The translations under genes were made by a program, and so were the position numbers. The notes beneath the pieces are model-generated. The model did no database searches, was not told the origin of the DNA, and saw only the letters and a program-made list of their open reading frames with translations. Below, piece by piece: positions 23,583 through 32,211 of a DNA stretch of 64,000 nt. Origin of the DNA: Desulfovibrionaceae bacterium (GTDB lineage Bacteria > Desulfobacterota > Desulfovibrionia > Desulfovibrionales > Desulfovibrionaceae). Location of the stretch: contig CAJTFO010000004.1 of NCBI GenBank assembly GCA_910575755.1, positions 16,494-80,493 of the forward strand. The letters are read 5' to 3'. Position 1 is the first letter of the stretch; the number at the start of each line of letters is the position of its first letter.

Positions 23583-24899
23583 TCAGAGCGCACTTGTTTC
23601 TAATTGCGTCACAAGCCGTTGCACATCTTTGTCACTAATCAGCAATTTCTTAATTTTTTTAATGGCATGGATGACAGTGCTGTGGTCTCTTCCGCCAAAG
23701 GCTCTGCCCAGTTCCGGGTAGGACAGCCCCAGCTTCTGGCGACAGAGATACATGGCCACCTGCCGGGCCAGAACCAGATCCGGGCGGCGTCTTGTGCCCA
23801 GAATATCATCGGGCCGCAGATTGAGCCCGCGGGCCACTTCGTTCAGTATTTCCCGGCAGCCCGGCAGCTTTTCCGCCCCGCCGGTGCGCACGATGTTTTC
23901 CAGATCCGCCGGGGTAAGGGCTCTGCCGTGCATGGCGGCAAAGGCTTCCACTTTCAGCAGCAAACCCTGAAGCAGGCGAAACTGTGCGCAACGCTGGGCC
24001 AGATACAAAAGCTGATCACGCCCCAGGGTAAGCCGCCGTTTCTTGCTGAGCGTCTGCAAATACCGCAGACGCACATCCAGATCCGGTTCCAGCAGCTCCA
24101 CCACCAGGCCGCTTTCCAGACGGGAACGCAGGCGCTCATCCAGAATTTTCAGGGCCTGGGCCGGGCCGGCATGGGCAAAGACCAGCTGGCGCGACCCGGC
24201 ATGATCCGCCACACCCGCCACGGCGTGTCCGCCATGCGGGCAGGCGTCCATACAGGCTGTCAGTTTTTGCTGCCAGGCGCTCTGGCCGGCCAGATCCTGC
24301 ATGTCATCCAGGACGAGCACATCACACTGTTCCCAGAAAAGTTCCGGACGGCGCGTCCAAGGCGTGTTCTCCGCGCAGAAACGCGCGGCGTTCTGGCAGA
24401 TGACGCGCGCCCCGCGTTGCGTGAATGCCGCGGCCAGAGCCCGCAGCAGATGTGTTTTGCCCGTGCCGCTACGCCCGCAGAGCAAAAAGGGGCTATAGAC
24501 CGCGCCTATGGCGCTGGCGGCTACTTCCTTGGCGGCGGCCAGCGGAAAAGCGTTTTTGGCGTTGCTGATGAACGCGGCGAAACTGTCCTCGCTTTCATGC
24601 CCGGTTTCGCCTTGCGCTTCGCGTTGCAGAGGCGCGCTGCCATGCAGGGCCTCTGCCAGGGCTTTCGGCGCGCTTTGCTCGTACACGACGCGCAACGGAA
24701 CCTTATCCGTGAAATGACGGTGAAGCGCGTCTTCAAAGGTATCGCGCTTGTGGCGTGAAAACCAGGCGGCGAAGTAGGTATGGGGAAAAACAACCCGCAA
24801 GGTGCCGTTTTCCTGATGCAGGGTCAGAGCTTCAAACCAGGCTTGCGTCTCCTGTCCTCCGTCCTGATTCAGTATGTGCCGCAGTTCGTTTTTCAGCAT
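23583..24899 (-). CDS. dnaA: Chromosomal replication initiator DnaA (diverged)
   Basis: DnaA binds origin boxes and melts DNA. The 438-residue protein has domain I (1-75), a short linker, an AAA+ domain with Walker A GRSGTGKT (142-149) and Walker B LVLDDMQ (about D198-D199), and domain IV with the box-binding signature GRDHSTVIHA (403-412). Several AAA+ positions differ from typical DnaA. The segment after Walker B lacks the usual FLAGKE pattern, and the arginine-finger segment reads SRLESG rather than SRFxxG. The place beside dnaN and the intact domain IV support true DnaA. The candidate origin lies directly upstream. Confidence 0.9.
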   Translation of the reverse strand: MLKNELRHILNQDGGQETQAWFEALTLHQENGTLRVVFPHTYFAAWFSRHKRDTFEDALHRHFTDKVPLRVVYEQSAPKALAEALHGSAPLQREAQGETGHESEDSFAAFISNAKNAFPLAAAKEVAASAIGAVYSPFLLCGRSGTGKTHLLRALAAAFTQRGARVICQNAARFCAENTPWTRRPELFWEQCDVLVLDDMQDLAGQSAWQQKLTACMDACPHGGHAVAGVADHAGSRQLVFAHAGPAQALKILDERLRSRLESGLVVELLEPDLDVRLRYLQTLSKKRRLTLGRDQLLYLAQRCAQFRLLQGLLLKVEAFAAMHGRALTPADLENIVRTGGAEKLPGCREILNEVARGLNLRPDDILGTRRRPDLVLARQVAMYLCRQKLGLSYPELGRAFGGRDHSTVIHAIKKIKKLLISDKDVQRLVTQLETSAL

Positions 24900-25171
24900 G
24901 GCGTCCCATGTCGCGGGCGCTGACGCGCCGTCCTGTGGATAAGCTTCCGGACTGTACGCCGCCGGCGCGGATAAAGTTCCCCGTACTTTTTCTCCGCCTC
25001 AATGGGGACAAGGTACATATATAGCATAAAAACTTTGTTGAAACAAGTCTTGCGCGCCGCCCGGACGTTCCCTGTGGACATCTGTGGACAGCGGCCCGGC
25101 TGGCGGCGTTTCGCGCCTGCCAAACTGGACAAGGCGCTGAGGGCTGGATATAGTCATCACTGGGGTAGCCG
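24900..25171. other. oriC: Candidate chromosomal replication origin
   Basis: This 272-bp divergent gap upstream of dnaA holds one perfect DnaA box (TGTGGATAA, 24934-24942) and two near boxes in the same orientation (TGTGGACAT 25073-25081; TGTGGACAG 25083-25091). An AT-rich stretch at 25011-25048 could be the unwinding element. Every gene from here left to 7465 is read away from it. Confidence 0.65.
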
Positions 25172-26767
25172 ATGAAACGACTCTGGCTGGTGGGAATGTT
25201 ACTGATTTTGCTGGTGGGGGGCGTGCTGGTGCGGCATGCCGGCAGAACCGGCCCCGCGCCCGCTGACGAGCCTGAACAGCAGCACAATGCCACGGCGGAG
25301 TCTTCCGATCTTCCGGTCGTGCTTCCCGATGTTCCTCCGGTCTTTCCTCAATCCGGCTCCTCCGCCCCTGCTGAAGCCAAACGCCTGCCTGAGGCCGTGG
25401 CGGTGGAAGATTCCGCCGGAACCCGCCTTCCGCAGGCAGTGCCCGGTTCCTCCACTGACGCGGCGGCCCCTGGCGACAGCGCCCTTCCGGCGGCTCTGAC
25501 GCCGACCGGGCCTTTGGCTGTTCCCTCTTCCGCCCGGCCTTCCACAGGCCCGGACACTGCAAAGCGGGCTGACGGAACAGCTCCCGGCGAGGAAGTGGTC
25601 AAAGGCACTGTGGAAAAGGGCGACACCATCAGCAAAATTTTGGAAGAGACGGGCAGCGAAGGCGTCTATCAATATATCAGCGCGGCCCGGCGGGTTTTTT
25701 CCCTGCGCTCTTTTCGTGAAGGGCAGCCTTACTCCATTGTCACCGATACGGCTTCGGGCCGGGTCAAGCGCTTTGAGTATGAGATTGACAACCGCCACCG
25801 TCTGGTGGTGGAAGGCGTTGAAGATCCGGTGGCCAGGGTGGAGGCCATTGAGTATGTCACCCTGCTTGATACGGTGGAAGCCACCATCAGCGACAATCTT
25901 TTCCAGGCTGTGGCCGATGTGGGCGAAAGCCCGCAAATGGCCCTGCAACTGGCCGAGCTTTTCGGGGCGGAAATCAACTTTATCCGTGATCTTCAGCAAG
26001 GCGACAGCTTTTCCGTACTGGTGGAAAAACGCTATCGAGAAGGGGAATACAAGGGCTACGGCCGTATTCTGGCCGCGCATTTCACCAATAAGGGCAAGAC
26101 CTTCGAGGCCTATCTTTTCCGCGACGGCCAGGAGCGGGCGCAGTATTACAACCGCAAAGGCGAAAATCTGCGCAAGACTCTTTTACAGGCTCCCCTGGCC
26201 TTCACCCGCGTGACATCCCGTTTCACATCGAGCCGCAAACACCCTATTCTGGGATACAGCCGTCCGCATATGGGGGTGGACTACGGCGCTCCCACCGGCA
26301 CGCCGGTCAAGGCCGTGGGTGAGGGCACCGTCACCAGACGCGGCTGGGCCGGCGGTTACGGCAATCAGATCATTCTCAAACATGCGGCCGGGCTGGAATC
26401 CCTGTATTCCCATCTCTCCGGCTATGCCCGCGGCCTGCGACAGGGGCAGCGCGTGAAACAGGGGCAGGTCATAGGTTTTGTGGGCAGCACTGGTTTGTCC
26501 ACCGGGCCGCATCTTGATTTTCGCCTGCGCCAGAACGGCAAATTCATCAATCCAACCAAGGCCATCAACCCGCGCGGCGCGCCGGTTTCCGCCAGGCATA
26601 TGGCCGCGTTTGAAAAAACCGTGACCGAGGAACTGGCTTATCTGCAAGGGAAACGTCCCCTGGCGGGATATACCGTGGACAGTGTGGTGCCGGAACATCC
26701 CGTGCTCGCCAAGCCGGACGCCGAGCAGAAAAAAAAGCCCGCCCGCAACAAGAGGCGGCGGAGTTAG
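25172..26767 (+). CDS. M23-family metallopeptidase, probable cell-wall endopeptidase
   Basis: This 531-residue protein has an N-terminal membrane anchor (about residues 4-22) and a Pro/Ala-rich low-complexity linker (about 25-140). An OapA/LysM-like region begins VKGTVEKGDTISKIL. The C-terminal M23 (LytM) domain carries HMGVDYGAPTGTPV with the zinc His and Asp, and GPHLDFRLRQNG with the distal zinc His. Such MepM-like enzymes cut peptidoglycan cross-bridges. The second motif is HxD rather than the usual HxH, a variant known in some M23 proteins; whether it keeps activity is unclear. The tail is strongly basic. It stands divergent to dnaA across the candidate origin. Confidence 0.88.
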   Translation: MKRLWLVGMLLILLVGGVLVRHAGRTGPAPADEPEQQHNATAESSDLPVVLPDVPPVFPQSGSSAPAEAKRLPEAVAVEDSAGTRLPQAVPGSSTDAAAPGDSALPAALTPTGPLAVPSSARPSTGPDTAKRADGTAPGEEVVKGTVEKGDTISKILEETGSEGVYQYISAARRVFSLRSFREGQPYSIVTDTASGRVKRFEYEIDNRHRLVVEGVEDPVARVEAIEYVTLLDTVEATISDNLFQAVADVGESPQMALQLAELFGAEINFIRDLQQGDSFSVLVEKRYREGEYKGYGRILAAHFTNKGKTFEAYLFRDGQERAQYYNRKGENLRKTLLQAPLAFTRVTSRFTSSRKHPILGYSRPHMGVDYGAPTGTPVKAVGEGTVTRRGWAGGYGNQIILKHAAGLESLYSHLSGYARGLRQGQRVKQGQVIGFVGSTGLSTGPHLDFRLRQNGKFINPTKAINPRGAPVSARHMAAFEKTVTEELAYLQGKRPLAGYTVDSVVPEHPVLAKPDAEQKKKPARNKRRRS

Positions 26768-26780
26768 CGTCAGGGCGCTT

Positions 26781-28157
26781 TCAGCGGCGGCTGATGCCGT
26801 ATTTGCGCAGTTTTTCGTAAAGCGTGGTGCGCGCGATATGCAGCGTGCGCGCCGTGCGCGAGACATTGCCACCCTGTTCGGCCAGCGCCTTGCGAATGAT
26901 CACGGCCTCGGCGTCGGCCATAATGTCGGAGAGATCCCCGGCGGGCACGGCGTGCAGGGGCAGATTGGCGCTGGGCAGGGTGTCCGGCGGAAAATCCCCC
27001 ACTTCGATCAGGTCGCCCTGGCGCATGGTGGCCGCATGAACCACCGCATTATGCAATTGGCGCACATTGCCCGGCCAGGAAAAAGCCAGCATGGCCGCTT
27101 CGGCTTCAGGCGAAAAGCTCAGGTGCTCCAGCCCCATGCGCGAGAGCACATAGCGGGCAATGGGCAGGATGTCGTCCGCGCGCTCGCGCAGCGGCGGGAT
27201 TTCCAGGACAAAGGTGTTGATGCGGTAGTAAAGATCCTCGCGAAAGGAACCCGTGCTGAGCATGGCCGAAAGATTGCGGTTGGTGGCCGCCACCAGACGA
27301 AAGTCCACATGGCGGGCGTTGACCGAGCCAACCCGGCAGATGCTGCGGCTTTCCAGCACGCGCAGCAGCTTGGCCTGGATTTCGGTTGGCATTTCGCCAA
27401 TTTCGTCCAGAAAGAGGGTTCCTTTGTCGGCCAGTTCAATCTGACCTATCTTGCCATCCTGATGCGCGCCGGAAAATGCGCCGCGCGCATAGCCGAACAG
27501 CTCTGATTCAAAAAGATCCTTGGGAATGGCCGCGCAGTTGATGCTGACCAGCGGACCTTCGGCGCGCGGACTTTCGGCGTGCAGCGCGTGGGCGAACAGC
27601 TCCTTGCCCGCGCCTGTGGCGCCCAGAATCAGCACAGGAGCATCCAGTTGGGCATAGCTTTGCACCTGCCGTTTGAGGCGGCGCATGGGCGCGCTTTCGC
27701 CCAGAATGCTGCGCAGACTGTACTGCGGCGACAGGCTGGCCTTGATCCGGCGCTTGTATTGATTGAGGGTATGGCCCAAATGTTCGATCTTGGAGGAGAG
27801 TTTTTTCAGTTCCTCGGGATCGTTGAAAATGGCCTGCGAGACCATGCCCGCCAGGCGTCCCTGGCTGTCGCGCACCGGAATCCGGTTAACGATCACAGGC
27901 AGGGCGTTGCCCGGTCCCAGTTGGCAGAGCTCGCCCATTTCGGCCCGGCCGTCGCGCAGCACCACGCGCGCGCGCGAATGGGGGATAATATCGGTGATGT
28001 CGCGCCCCAGCAGCTCTTCGGGCCGCTGGCCCAGCAGGTCGGAATAGGCCTTGTTGACAAAACGGATGACGCCGTCCATGTCGCAAAACAGCACGCCCAT
28101 GGGCAGGCTGTCCAGAATGAGGGAGGTGCCCTCGCTGTTGCTTGTGAAAGGGGACAT
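26781..28157 (-). CDS. Sigma-54-dependent activator with an N-terminal PAS domain
   Basis: The 458-residue protein has an N-terminal PAS sensor domain (about 10-120) and an AAA+ domain with Walker A GATGAGKE and Walker B GTLFLDEIGEM. A Fis-type helix-turn-helix ends the protein (GGNVSRTARTLHIARTTLYEK). It should activate sigma-54 RNA polymerase in response to a signal sensed by PAS, not by phosphorylation. The sigma-54 contact loop reads GAFSGA rather than GAFTGA. AAGGAGT precedes the ATG. It lies 119 bp downstream of cheV on the same strand. The target genes are unknown. Confidence 0.92.
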   Translation of the reverse strand: MSPFTSNSEGTSLILDSLPMGVLFCDMDGVIRFVNKAYSDLLGQRPEELLGRDITDIIPHSRARVVLRDGRAEMGELCQLGPGNALPVIVNRIPVRDSQGRLAGMVSQAIFNDPEELKKLSSKIEHLGHTLNQYKRRIKASLSPQYSLRSILGESAPMRRLKRQVQSYAQLDAPVLILGATGAGKELFAHALHAESPRAEGPLVSINCAAIPKDLFESELFGYARGAFSGAHQDGKIGQIELADKGTLFLDEIGEMPTEIQAKLLRVLESRSICRVGSVNARHVDFRLVAATNRNLSAMLSTGSFREDLYYRINTFVLEIPPLRERADDILPIARYVLSRMGLEHLSFSPEAEAAMLAFSWPGNVRQLHNAVVHAATMRQGDLIEVGDFPPDTLPSANLPLHAVPAGDLSDIMADAEAVIIRKALAEQGGNVSRTARTLHIARTTLYEKLRKYGISRR

Positions 28158-28276
28158 GGAACACTCCTTGGTCGCGCCTCGCGCCGTTCGCGCCGGCTGA
28201 TTCCGGAGCGAACGCCTTATCCTTATACCGACGGGCGGGGAGTCTCAAACGTAAACCCGTCATGGCGGGCCCATGC

Positions 28277-29230
28277 TCATTTGTGCAGCTTTTCGGCGAT
28301 CAGCTCGCGAATGATCTTGCTCAGGCCGGGCAGATCAGGTTTGGAAACCTGTCGATCCGCGCCCACCTTGACGCCCTTGTCGTGCAGGGCCTCGGTGATC
28401 AGGGAAGAAAAAAGGATGACCGGCAGGCCTTTTGTGCCCGGCATTTCGCGAATTCTGCGCGTCAGCGCGTGGCCGTCCATTTCCGGCATTTCAATGTCGG
28501 AAATGACCAGGTGCACCATATCGGTAAGTTGCACCCCTTCGGCCTGCGCTTCATTGCACTTCTGCGTGAGATAGTCCCAGGCTTCCCGGCCGCTGCCCAC
28601 TGCCGTGACCTGAAAGCCGGATTTTTCCAGAGAGGATTTGATGATATGACGCAGTGAACTGGAGTCGTCGGCCACCAGCAGGTGAAAATCGCTGGCCCCT
28701 TCCACCGGCGTGGTGTCCACTTTCACCTGAGACATATCCAGAGAGCTGTCCAGACTGGCCAGGATCTTTTCCATATCCAGCACAAAGAGCACCCGGTCCT
28801 GAATGCGCAGCACGCCGGTGATGCTCTCGCGCGAGTAGGCCTGCACATACAGGTTGGGCGGTTCAATGCGATCCCAGGTCATGCGGTGGATGCTGGTCAC
28901 GGAAGAAACCAGAAAGGCGGCTTGTACGCTGCTGAACTCCGTAACGATAACCTTGTTGTTCTCTTCCGAAGCCATTTCCTTGCCGAGCCAGGCCGCCAGG
29001 TTCAGCAGGGGCAGCACCTTGCCGCGCAGGTTGAAGGTGCCCAGCACCGAAGCGTCATGTTTGCTGGGCACGCTGGTTACGCTGGGCAGACGGATGATTT
29101 CCAGCACCTTGGCGACGTTGATGCCATAGTGACCGCTGTAGGTACTGCCGTCGGGCAGCCTTTCATCAATGAGAAACTCTATGATTTCAAGTTCATTGTT
29201 ATTGACGTTGAGCAGGCTGTTTTGGGTCAT
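28277..29230 (-). CDS. cheV: Chemotaxis coupling/response protein CheV
   Basis: CheV joins a CheW-like coupling domain (about residues 1-165) to a receiver domain (about 185-315). The receiver shows LLVADDSSS with the acidic pair, VISDIEMP with the phospho-acceptor Asp, a Ser in ILFSS and the conserved Lys in VSKPDL. The protein links chemoreceptors to CheA and adapts the array through its phosphorylation. AGGA precedes the ATG. No other chemotaxis genes are in the window. Confidence 0.93.
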   Translation of the reverse strand: MTQNSLLNVNNNELEIIEFLIDERLPDGSTYSGHYGINVAKVLEIIRLPSVTSVPSKHDASVLGTFNLRGKVLPLLNLAAWLGKEMASEENNKVIVTEFSSVQAAFLVSSVTSIHRMTWDRIEPPNLYVQAYSRESITGVLRIQDRVLFVLDMEKILASLDSSLDMSQVKVDTTPVEGASDFHLLVADDSSSLRHIIKSSLEKSGFQVTAVGSGREAWDYLTQKCNEAQAEGVQLTDMVHLVISDIEMPEMDGHALTRRIREMPGTKGLPVILFSSLITEALHDKGVKVGADRQVSKPDLPGLSKIIRELIAEKLHK

Positions 29231-29334
29231 GGCAGTCCTCGTCCTGTGGCTGGAACAGCGTCAATGAACTTTATCGGCCGCCGCCTGCTTTCCTTAAGGC
29301 GCAGGGGGAAATATCGGCTGAATTCGCCAAAGCT

Positions 29335-30042
29335 TCAGCGGCGCGCGCGGGCCGGGCGTCCGGCGGGTTTTGCCGCCGCGCGGCCCTGCTCCCTGGGAGG
29401 CTCCAGACGGGGGCAGAAATCCGCCATCTCGCACGCTTCACAACGCGGCTTGCGGGCGTGGCAGACATCCCGCCCGAACCAGACCATGCGGTGGTTGACG
29501 TCGCCCCATTCCCGCTGCGGAAAAAGCGCCATCAGATCCTGCTCCACGGCCACGGGGTCGGTCTGGTCCGTGAGGCCCAGCCGGTGGCTGATCCTTTTGA
29601 CATGGGTGTCCACGGCCAGCCCCTCATTGAGGCCGAAAGCGCCGAACAACACCACATTGGCCGTTTTGCGGGCCACGCCCGGCAAGCTCACCAGATGTTC
29701 CAGGGTGCGGGGCACCTGGCCGTCGAAGTGGTCCCGCACGCGCCGGGCCGCGCCCAGAAGATTTCTGGCCTTGCTGTGGTAAAATCCCGCGGAATGGATG
29801 ACCTCTTCCAGCTCTTCCTGTGTGGCGCATGCCAGCTCCGCCGGGCCGGGCCAGCGCCGGAACAGTTCCGGCGTGATGGTGTTGACCCGCGCGTCAGTAC
29901 ACTGGGCGGCCAGTACCGTGGCCACCAGCAGTTCCCAGGCGTTGCGGGCGGTCAGATGGGTTTCGGGCCGGGGGTAGCGGGCCTGAAGGGCGGTCAGAAC
30001 TTTTTGCGCCCGTGCCGGGCGGCATTGAGCTTTTGTTGTCAT
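29335..30042 (-). CDS. nth: Endonuclease III (DNA glycosylase/AP lyase)
   Basis: Nth removes oxidised pyrimidines from DNA and nicks at the abasic site. The 235-residue protein shows the helix-hairpin-helix LPGVARKTANVV with the catalytic Lys and VDTHVKRIS with the catalytic Asp. The C-terminal 4Fe-4S motif CHARKPRCEACEMADFC has the correct C-6-C-2-C-5-C spacing. A basic, low-complexity tail of about 25 residues follows and is longer than in E. coli. It is transcribed leftwards, 104 bp upstream of cheV. Confidence 0.95.
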   Translation of the reverse strand: MTTKAQCRPARAQKVLTALQARYPRPETHLTARNAWELLVATVLAAQCTDARVNTITPELFRRWPGPAELACATQEELEEVIHSAGFYHSKARNLLGAARRVRDHFDGQVPRTLEHLVSLPGVARKTANVVLFGAFGLNEGLAVDTHVKRISHRLGLTDQTDPVAVEQDLMALFPQREWGDVNHRMVWFGRDVCHARKPRCEACEMADFCPRLEPPREQGRAAAKPAGRPARARR

Positions 30043-30163
30043 TTCTCAGCTATGCCACAGGCGGCTGTGCCCCGCAAGCGCAGTTTTTCTGCGAGACAGG
30101 GCAAGCGCATGAAGGTCAGGCCGCCGGTTTGCCCATATCAAGGCCTCGTATAACCAAAAATTG

Positions 30164-30190
30164 GTAAGCCCCGGCTTTGCCGGGGCTTAC
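30164..30190 (-). terminator. Intrinsic terminator after the ModE-like gene
   Basis: GTAAGCCCCGGC and GCCGGGGCTTAC form a perfect 12-bp stem around TTT; on the minus strand CAATTTTTGG follows. It abuts the 60-bp repeat at 30191 with no spacer. Confidence 0.7.
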
Positions 30191-30250
30191 TTACTAAGCG
30201 GACAGGAAAAAACATCAAAACGGAGTGCACTGTCAGATCAAGTCTGAACT
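30191..30250 (-). repeat. 60-bp solo copy of the IS-end repeat, inverted relative to 431-490
   Basis: The reverse complement matches 431-490 at about 52 of 60 positions, with 20 identical bases at one edge. No transposase lies beside it, so it is a solo remnant or a related non-autonomous end. It sits between the ModE-like stop (30259) and the terminator at 30164-30190. Confidence 0.8.
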
Positions 30251-30258
30251 ACTACATT

Positions 30259-30675
30259 TTATTTCTCTTGAGTATCCGCGTCAATATTCTCCCCCGCGCC
30301 GGTTTCCGGTCTGAGATCATACAATCGGGGCGCGTGCGCCAGAGCGAAACGGCGCACCTTGTCTTCCCACTGGCGGAAATCTCTGATCAGTTCCACGCCG
30401 GCGGGCGTGAGGCGATAGCCGCCGCGGCGGTTGTCGCTGCTTTCCACCAGGGGGCGGCCCAGAGCTTCTTCCATTTTTTTCAGTCTGCCCCAGGCCAGGC
30501 GGTAGGACATATTCATGCTTTCGGCGGCTTTTTTCAGTGAACCCAGCGCGTCCATGCGGCGCAAAAGCTCTATGCGGCCCTGGCCCACCATCTCCTGACC
30601 TTCCTTGTCGTCGTCGGCGTGGCCATCGGCGCGGGTCAGCCATATTTTCAGATGCATGCGCGCCTTCACGGGCAT
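30259..30675 (-). CDS. ModE-like winged-helix regulator without a molybdate domain
   Basis: The 138-residue protein matches the N-terminal DNA-binding domain of ModE. It has the helix-turn-helix segment GSLKKAAESMNMSYRLAWGRL followed by the wing region RRGGYRLTPAGVEL. The MOP domains that bind molybdate in full ModE are absent, so it may use another partner or act constitutively. GGAGA precedes the ATG. It follows the methyltransferase gene at 30692 by 16 bp, which suggests one transcript. The C-terminal tail (about 15 acidic residues) ends 8 bp before the IS-like repeat. Confidence 0.85.
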   Translation of the reverse strand: MPVKARMHLKIWLTRADGHADDDKEGQEMVGQGRIELLRRMDALGSLKKAAESMNMSYRLAWGRLKKMEEALGRPLVESSDNRRGGYRLTPAGVELIRDFRQWEDKVRRFALAHAPRLYDLRPETGAGENIDADTQEK

Positions 30676-30691
30676 GGCGGTCTCCTTGCCT

Positions 30692-31987
30692 TTATTTGAA
30701 TGCGGCTATGGCCCGGCCCTGTTTAAGAGCCACCCGCCCCAGAGGCAGATCACGCCACCACAGCGCGGCTTCCCGGCCCGCAAGCCCGGTCTGGCGACTC
30801 TGGCCGGCAAGCAGGGCCGTGAGGTCCCCCATGTCGTCCAGCACCAGAGCCGCATCGGGCCGGGCCGGTTCCGGCAGCAGGCGGCGCAGGCGCGGGGCCG
30901 GGCTCAGCCGTCCGCCGGTCAGCCGCCCCAGCAGCGCCCCCTGCCAGATGAAATCCGGCGGCAGCATTTCTTTTGCCTGTTCAGGAATGAAGCGGACATG
31001 CTCGCCATACAGCGCCGCATGGCCCGGCGGCAGCAAGGCGGGATCACAGCAGGGACCGGCCAGGCACTCCGGCGTCAGGGGGTGGCCGGTGTCCCTTCCT
31101 TCGCGGCCCTTGCGCCCCTTGTGCAGGGCGGACGCGATTTGCGTTGCGGCGTCCGCCGGCTCATGCTCCGCTTTTTTGCGCAGCAGAGCCAGATAAAAGC
31201 CCTGCGCCCGGGATTTTGCGCCGTCCACGCGCAGGGTTCCCGCGCCGCCGGGGCGTTCCTCCCAGACAAAACCGGGAAAGGGCGACAGCGTTTCACGCAC
31301 AAGGCCCAGTTCTTCTTCGGCAAAACGCACCTGGTCTTCGTTTTCCGCCTCATTGGTGGTGCAGGTGGAATAGACCAGTCGCCCGCCCGGTGCGAGCAGG
31401 GACGCGGCATGGCGCAGCAGGCGCTGTTGCAGGCCGGTCAGGCTGTTGAGCTTGTCGCCCTGCCAGAGCTTGAGCACGCGGGGATGTTTTTCCGCCGTGC
31501 CCCAGCCGGAGCAGGGCGGGTCCAACTGGATGGCGCTCCAGGAGGCGGGAAACAGGGGCAGGTTTTCGCCATTGCAGGAGCAGGTGGCGGCCTGAAACAG
31601 ATTGCACTGATGCAGATTGGCCCGCAGGGTGCTCAGTCGCGCTGGCGTGGGCTCGTTGGCCAGCACAAAGCCGTCGGGGCCGGTCAACTGGGCCAGAAAG
31701 CCGCTTTTGCTGCCCGGACTGGCGCAGATATCCAGCACGGCTTCTCCCGGTCGCGGGGCCAGAGCCAGGGGCGGCAGCATGGAGGAGCGATCCTGAATAT
31801 AGATATAGCCGAAAAAGGCGGCCAGGGATGCGCCCAGAGGGCGGGGTTCGCAGCAGAGCCTGCGGCAGAGGGGAGAAAAGGGCTCAGGCTCGAACGCATA
31901 GCCCTGAGCGCGCAGCAGGGCTTCCACCAGAGGGATGAACCGGTCTTCGCAGACCAGGCGGAAGGAACGGGAATATTGTCTGGGCAT
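30692..31987 (-). CDS. RNA (cytosine-C5) methyltransferase, NOL1/NOP2/Sun family
   Basis: This 431-residue protein is a second m5C RNA methyltransferase, closer to RsmF/YebU than to RsmB because it lacks a NusB-like domain. The SAM motif reads LDICASPGSKSGFLAQL, motif IV is LDPPCSGWGT with the catalytic Cys, and motif VI is YSTCTTNEAENED with the second Cys. A C-terminal region of about 130 residues (from LPPDFIWQGALLGRL) resembles a PUA-like RNA-binding domain. I chose ATG 31987; a TTG at 32017 would add ten residues. It heads a two-gene unit with the ModE-like regulator. Confidence 0.85.
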   Translation of the reverse strand: MPRQYSRSFRLVCEDRFIPLVEALLRAQGYAFEPEPFSPLCRRLCCEPRPLGASLAAFFGYIYIQDRSSMLPPLALAPRPGEAVLDICASPGSKSGFLAQLTGPDGFVLANEPTPARLSTLRANLHQCNLFQAATCSCNGENLPLFPASWSAIQLDPPCSGWGTAEKHPRVLKLWQGDKLNSLTGLQQRLLRHAASLLAPGGRLVYSTCTTNEAENEDQVRFAEEELGLVRETLSPFPGFVWEERPGGAGTLRVDGAKSRAQGFYLALLRKKAEHEPADAATQIASALHKGRKGREGRDTGHPLTPECLAGPCCDPALLPPGHAALYGEHVRFIPEQAKEMLPPDFIWQGALLGRLTGGRLSPAPRLRRLLPEPARPDAALVLDDMGDLTALLAGQSRQTGLAGREAALWWRDLPLGRVALKQGRAIAAFK

Positions 31988-32115
31988 GGGAAGCACTCTA
32001 CGCTGTATCAGCGGCAAAGTCAGCCGGTTAGAGCGAATGCCCTTTTCAAAGTCAACTGGCTCTAACGGGCTGGATAAAATCTGTTGATTTCTCCAGCCTT
32101 TAGGATAAGCTTACT

Positions 32116-32143
32116 AAAATGGGAAGTTTTACGATCCCATTTT
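32116..32143. terminator. Bidirectional A/T-flanked stem-loop
   Basis: AAAATGGGA (32116-32124) and TCCCATTTT (32135-32143) pair perfectly over 9 bp around a 10-base loop, giving A and T runs on both sides. It sits just upstream of the leftward methyltransferase and 256 bp beyond the stop of the leftward oxidoreductase operon, which it may terminate. Confidence 0.5.
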
Positions 32144-32211
32144 GGATGTGTGCGCCTTGCGGGCTGTTTCCAGCCTCACGGCGCACACGAAAGGGAAAAG
32201 AACGCAAGGCC

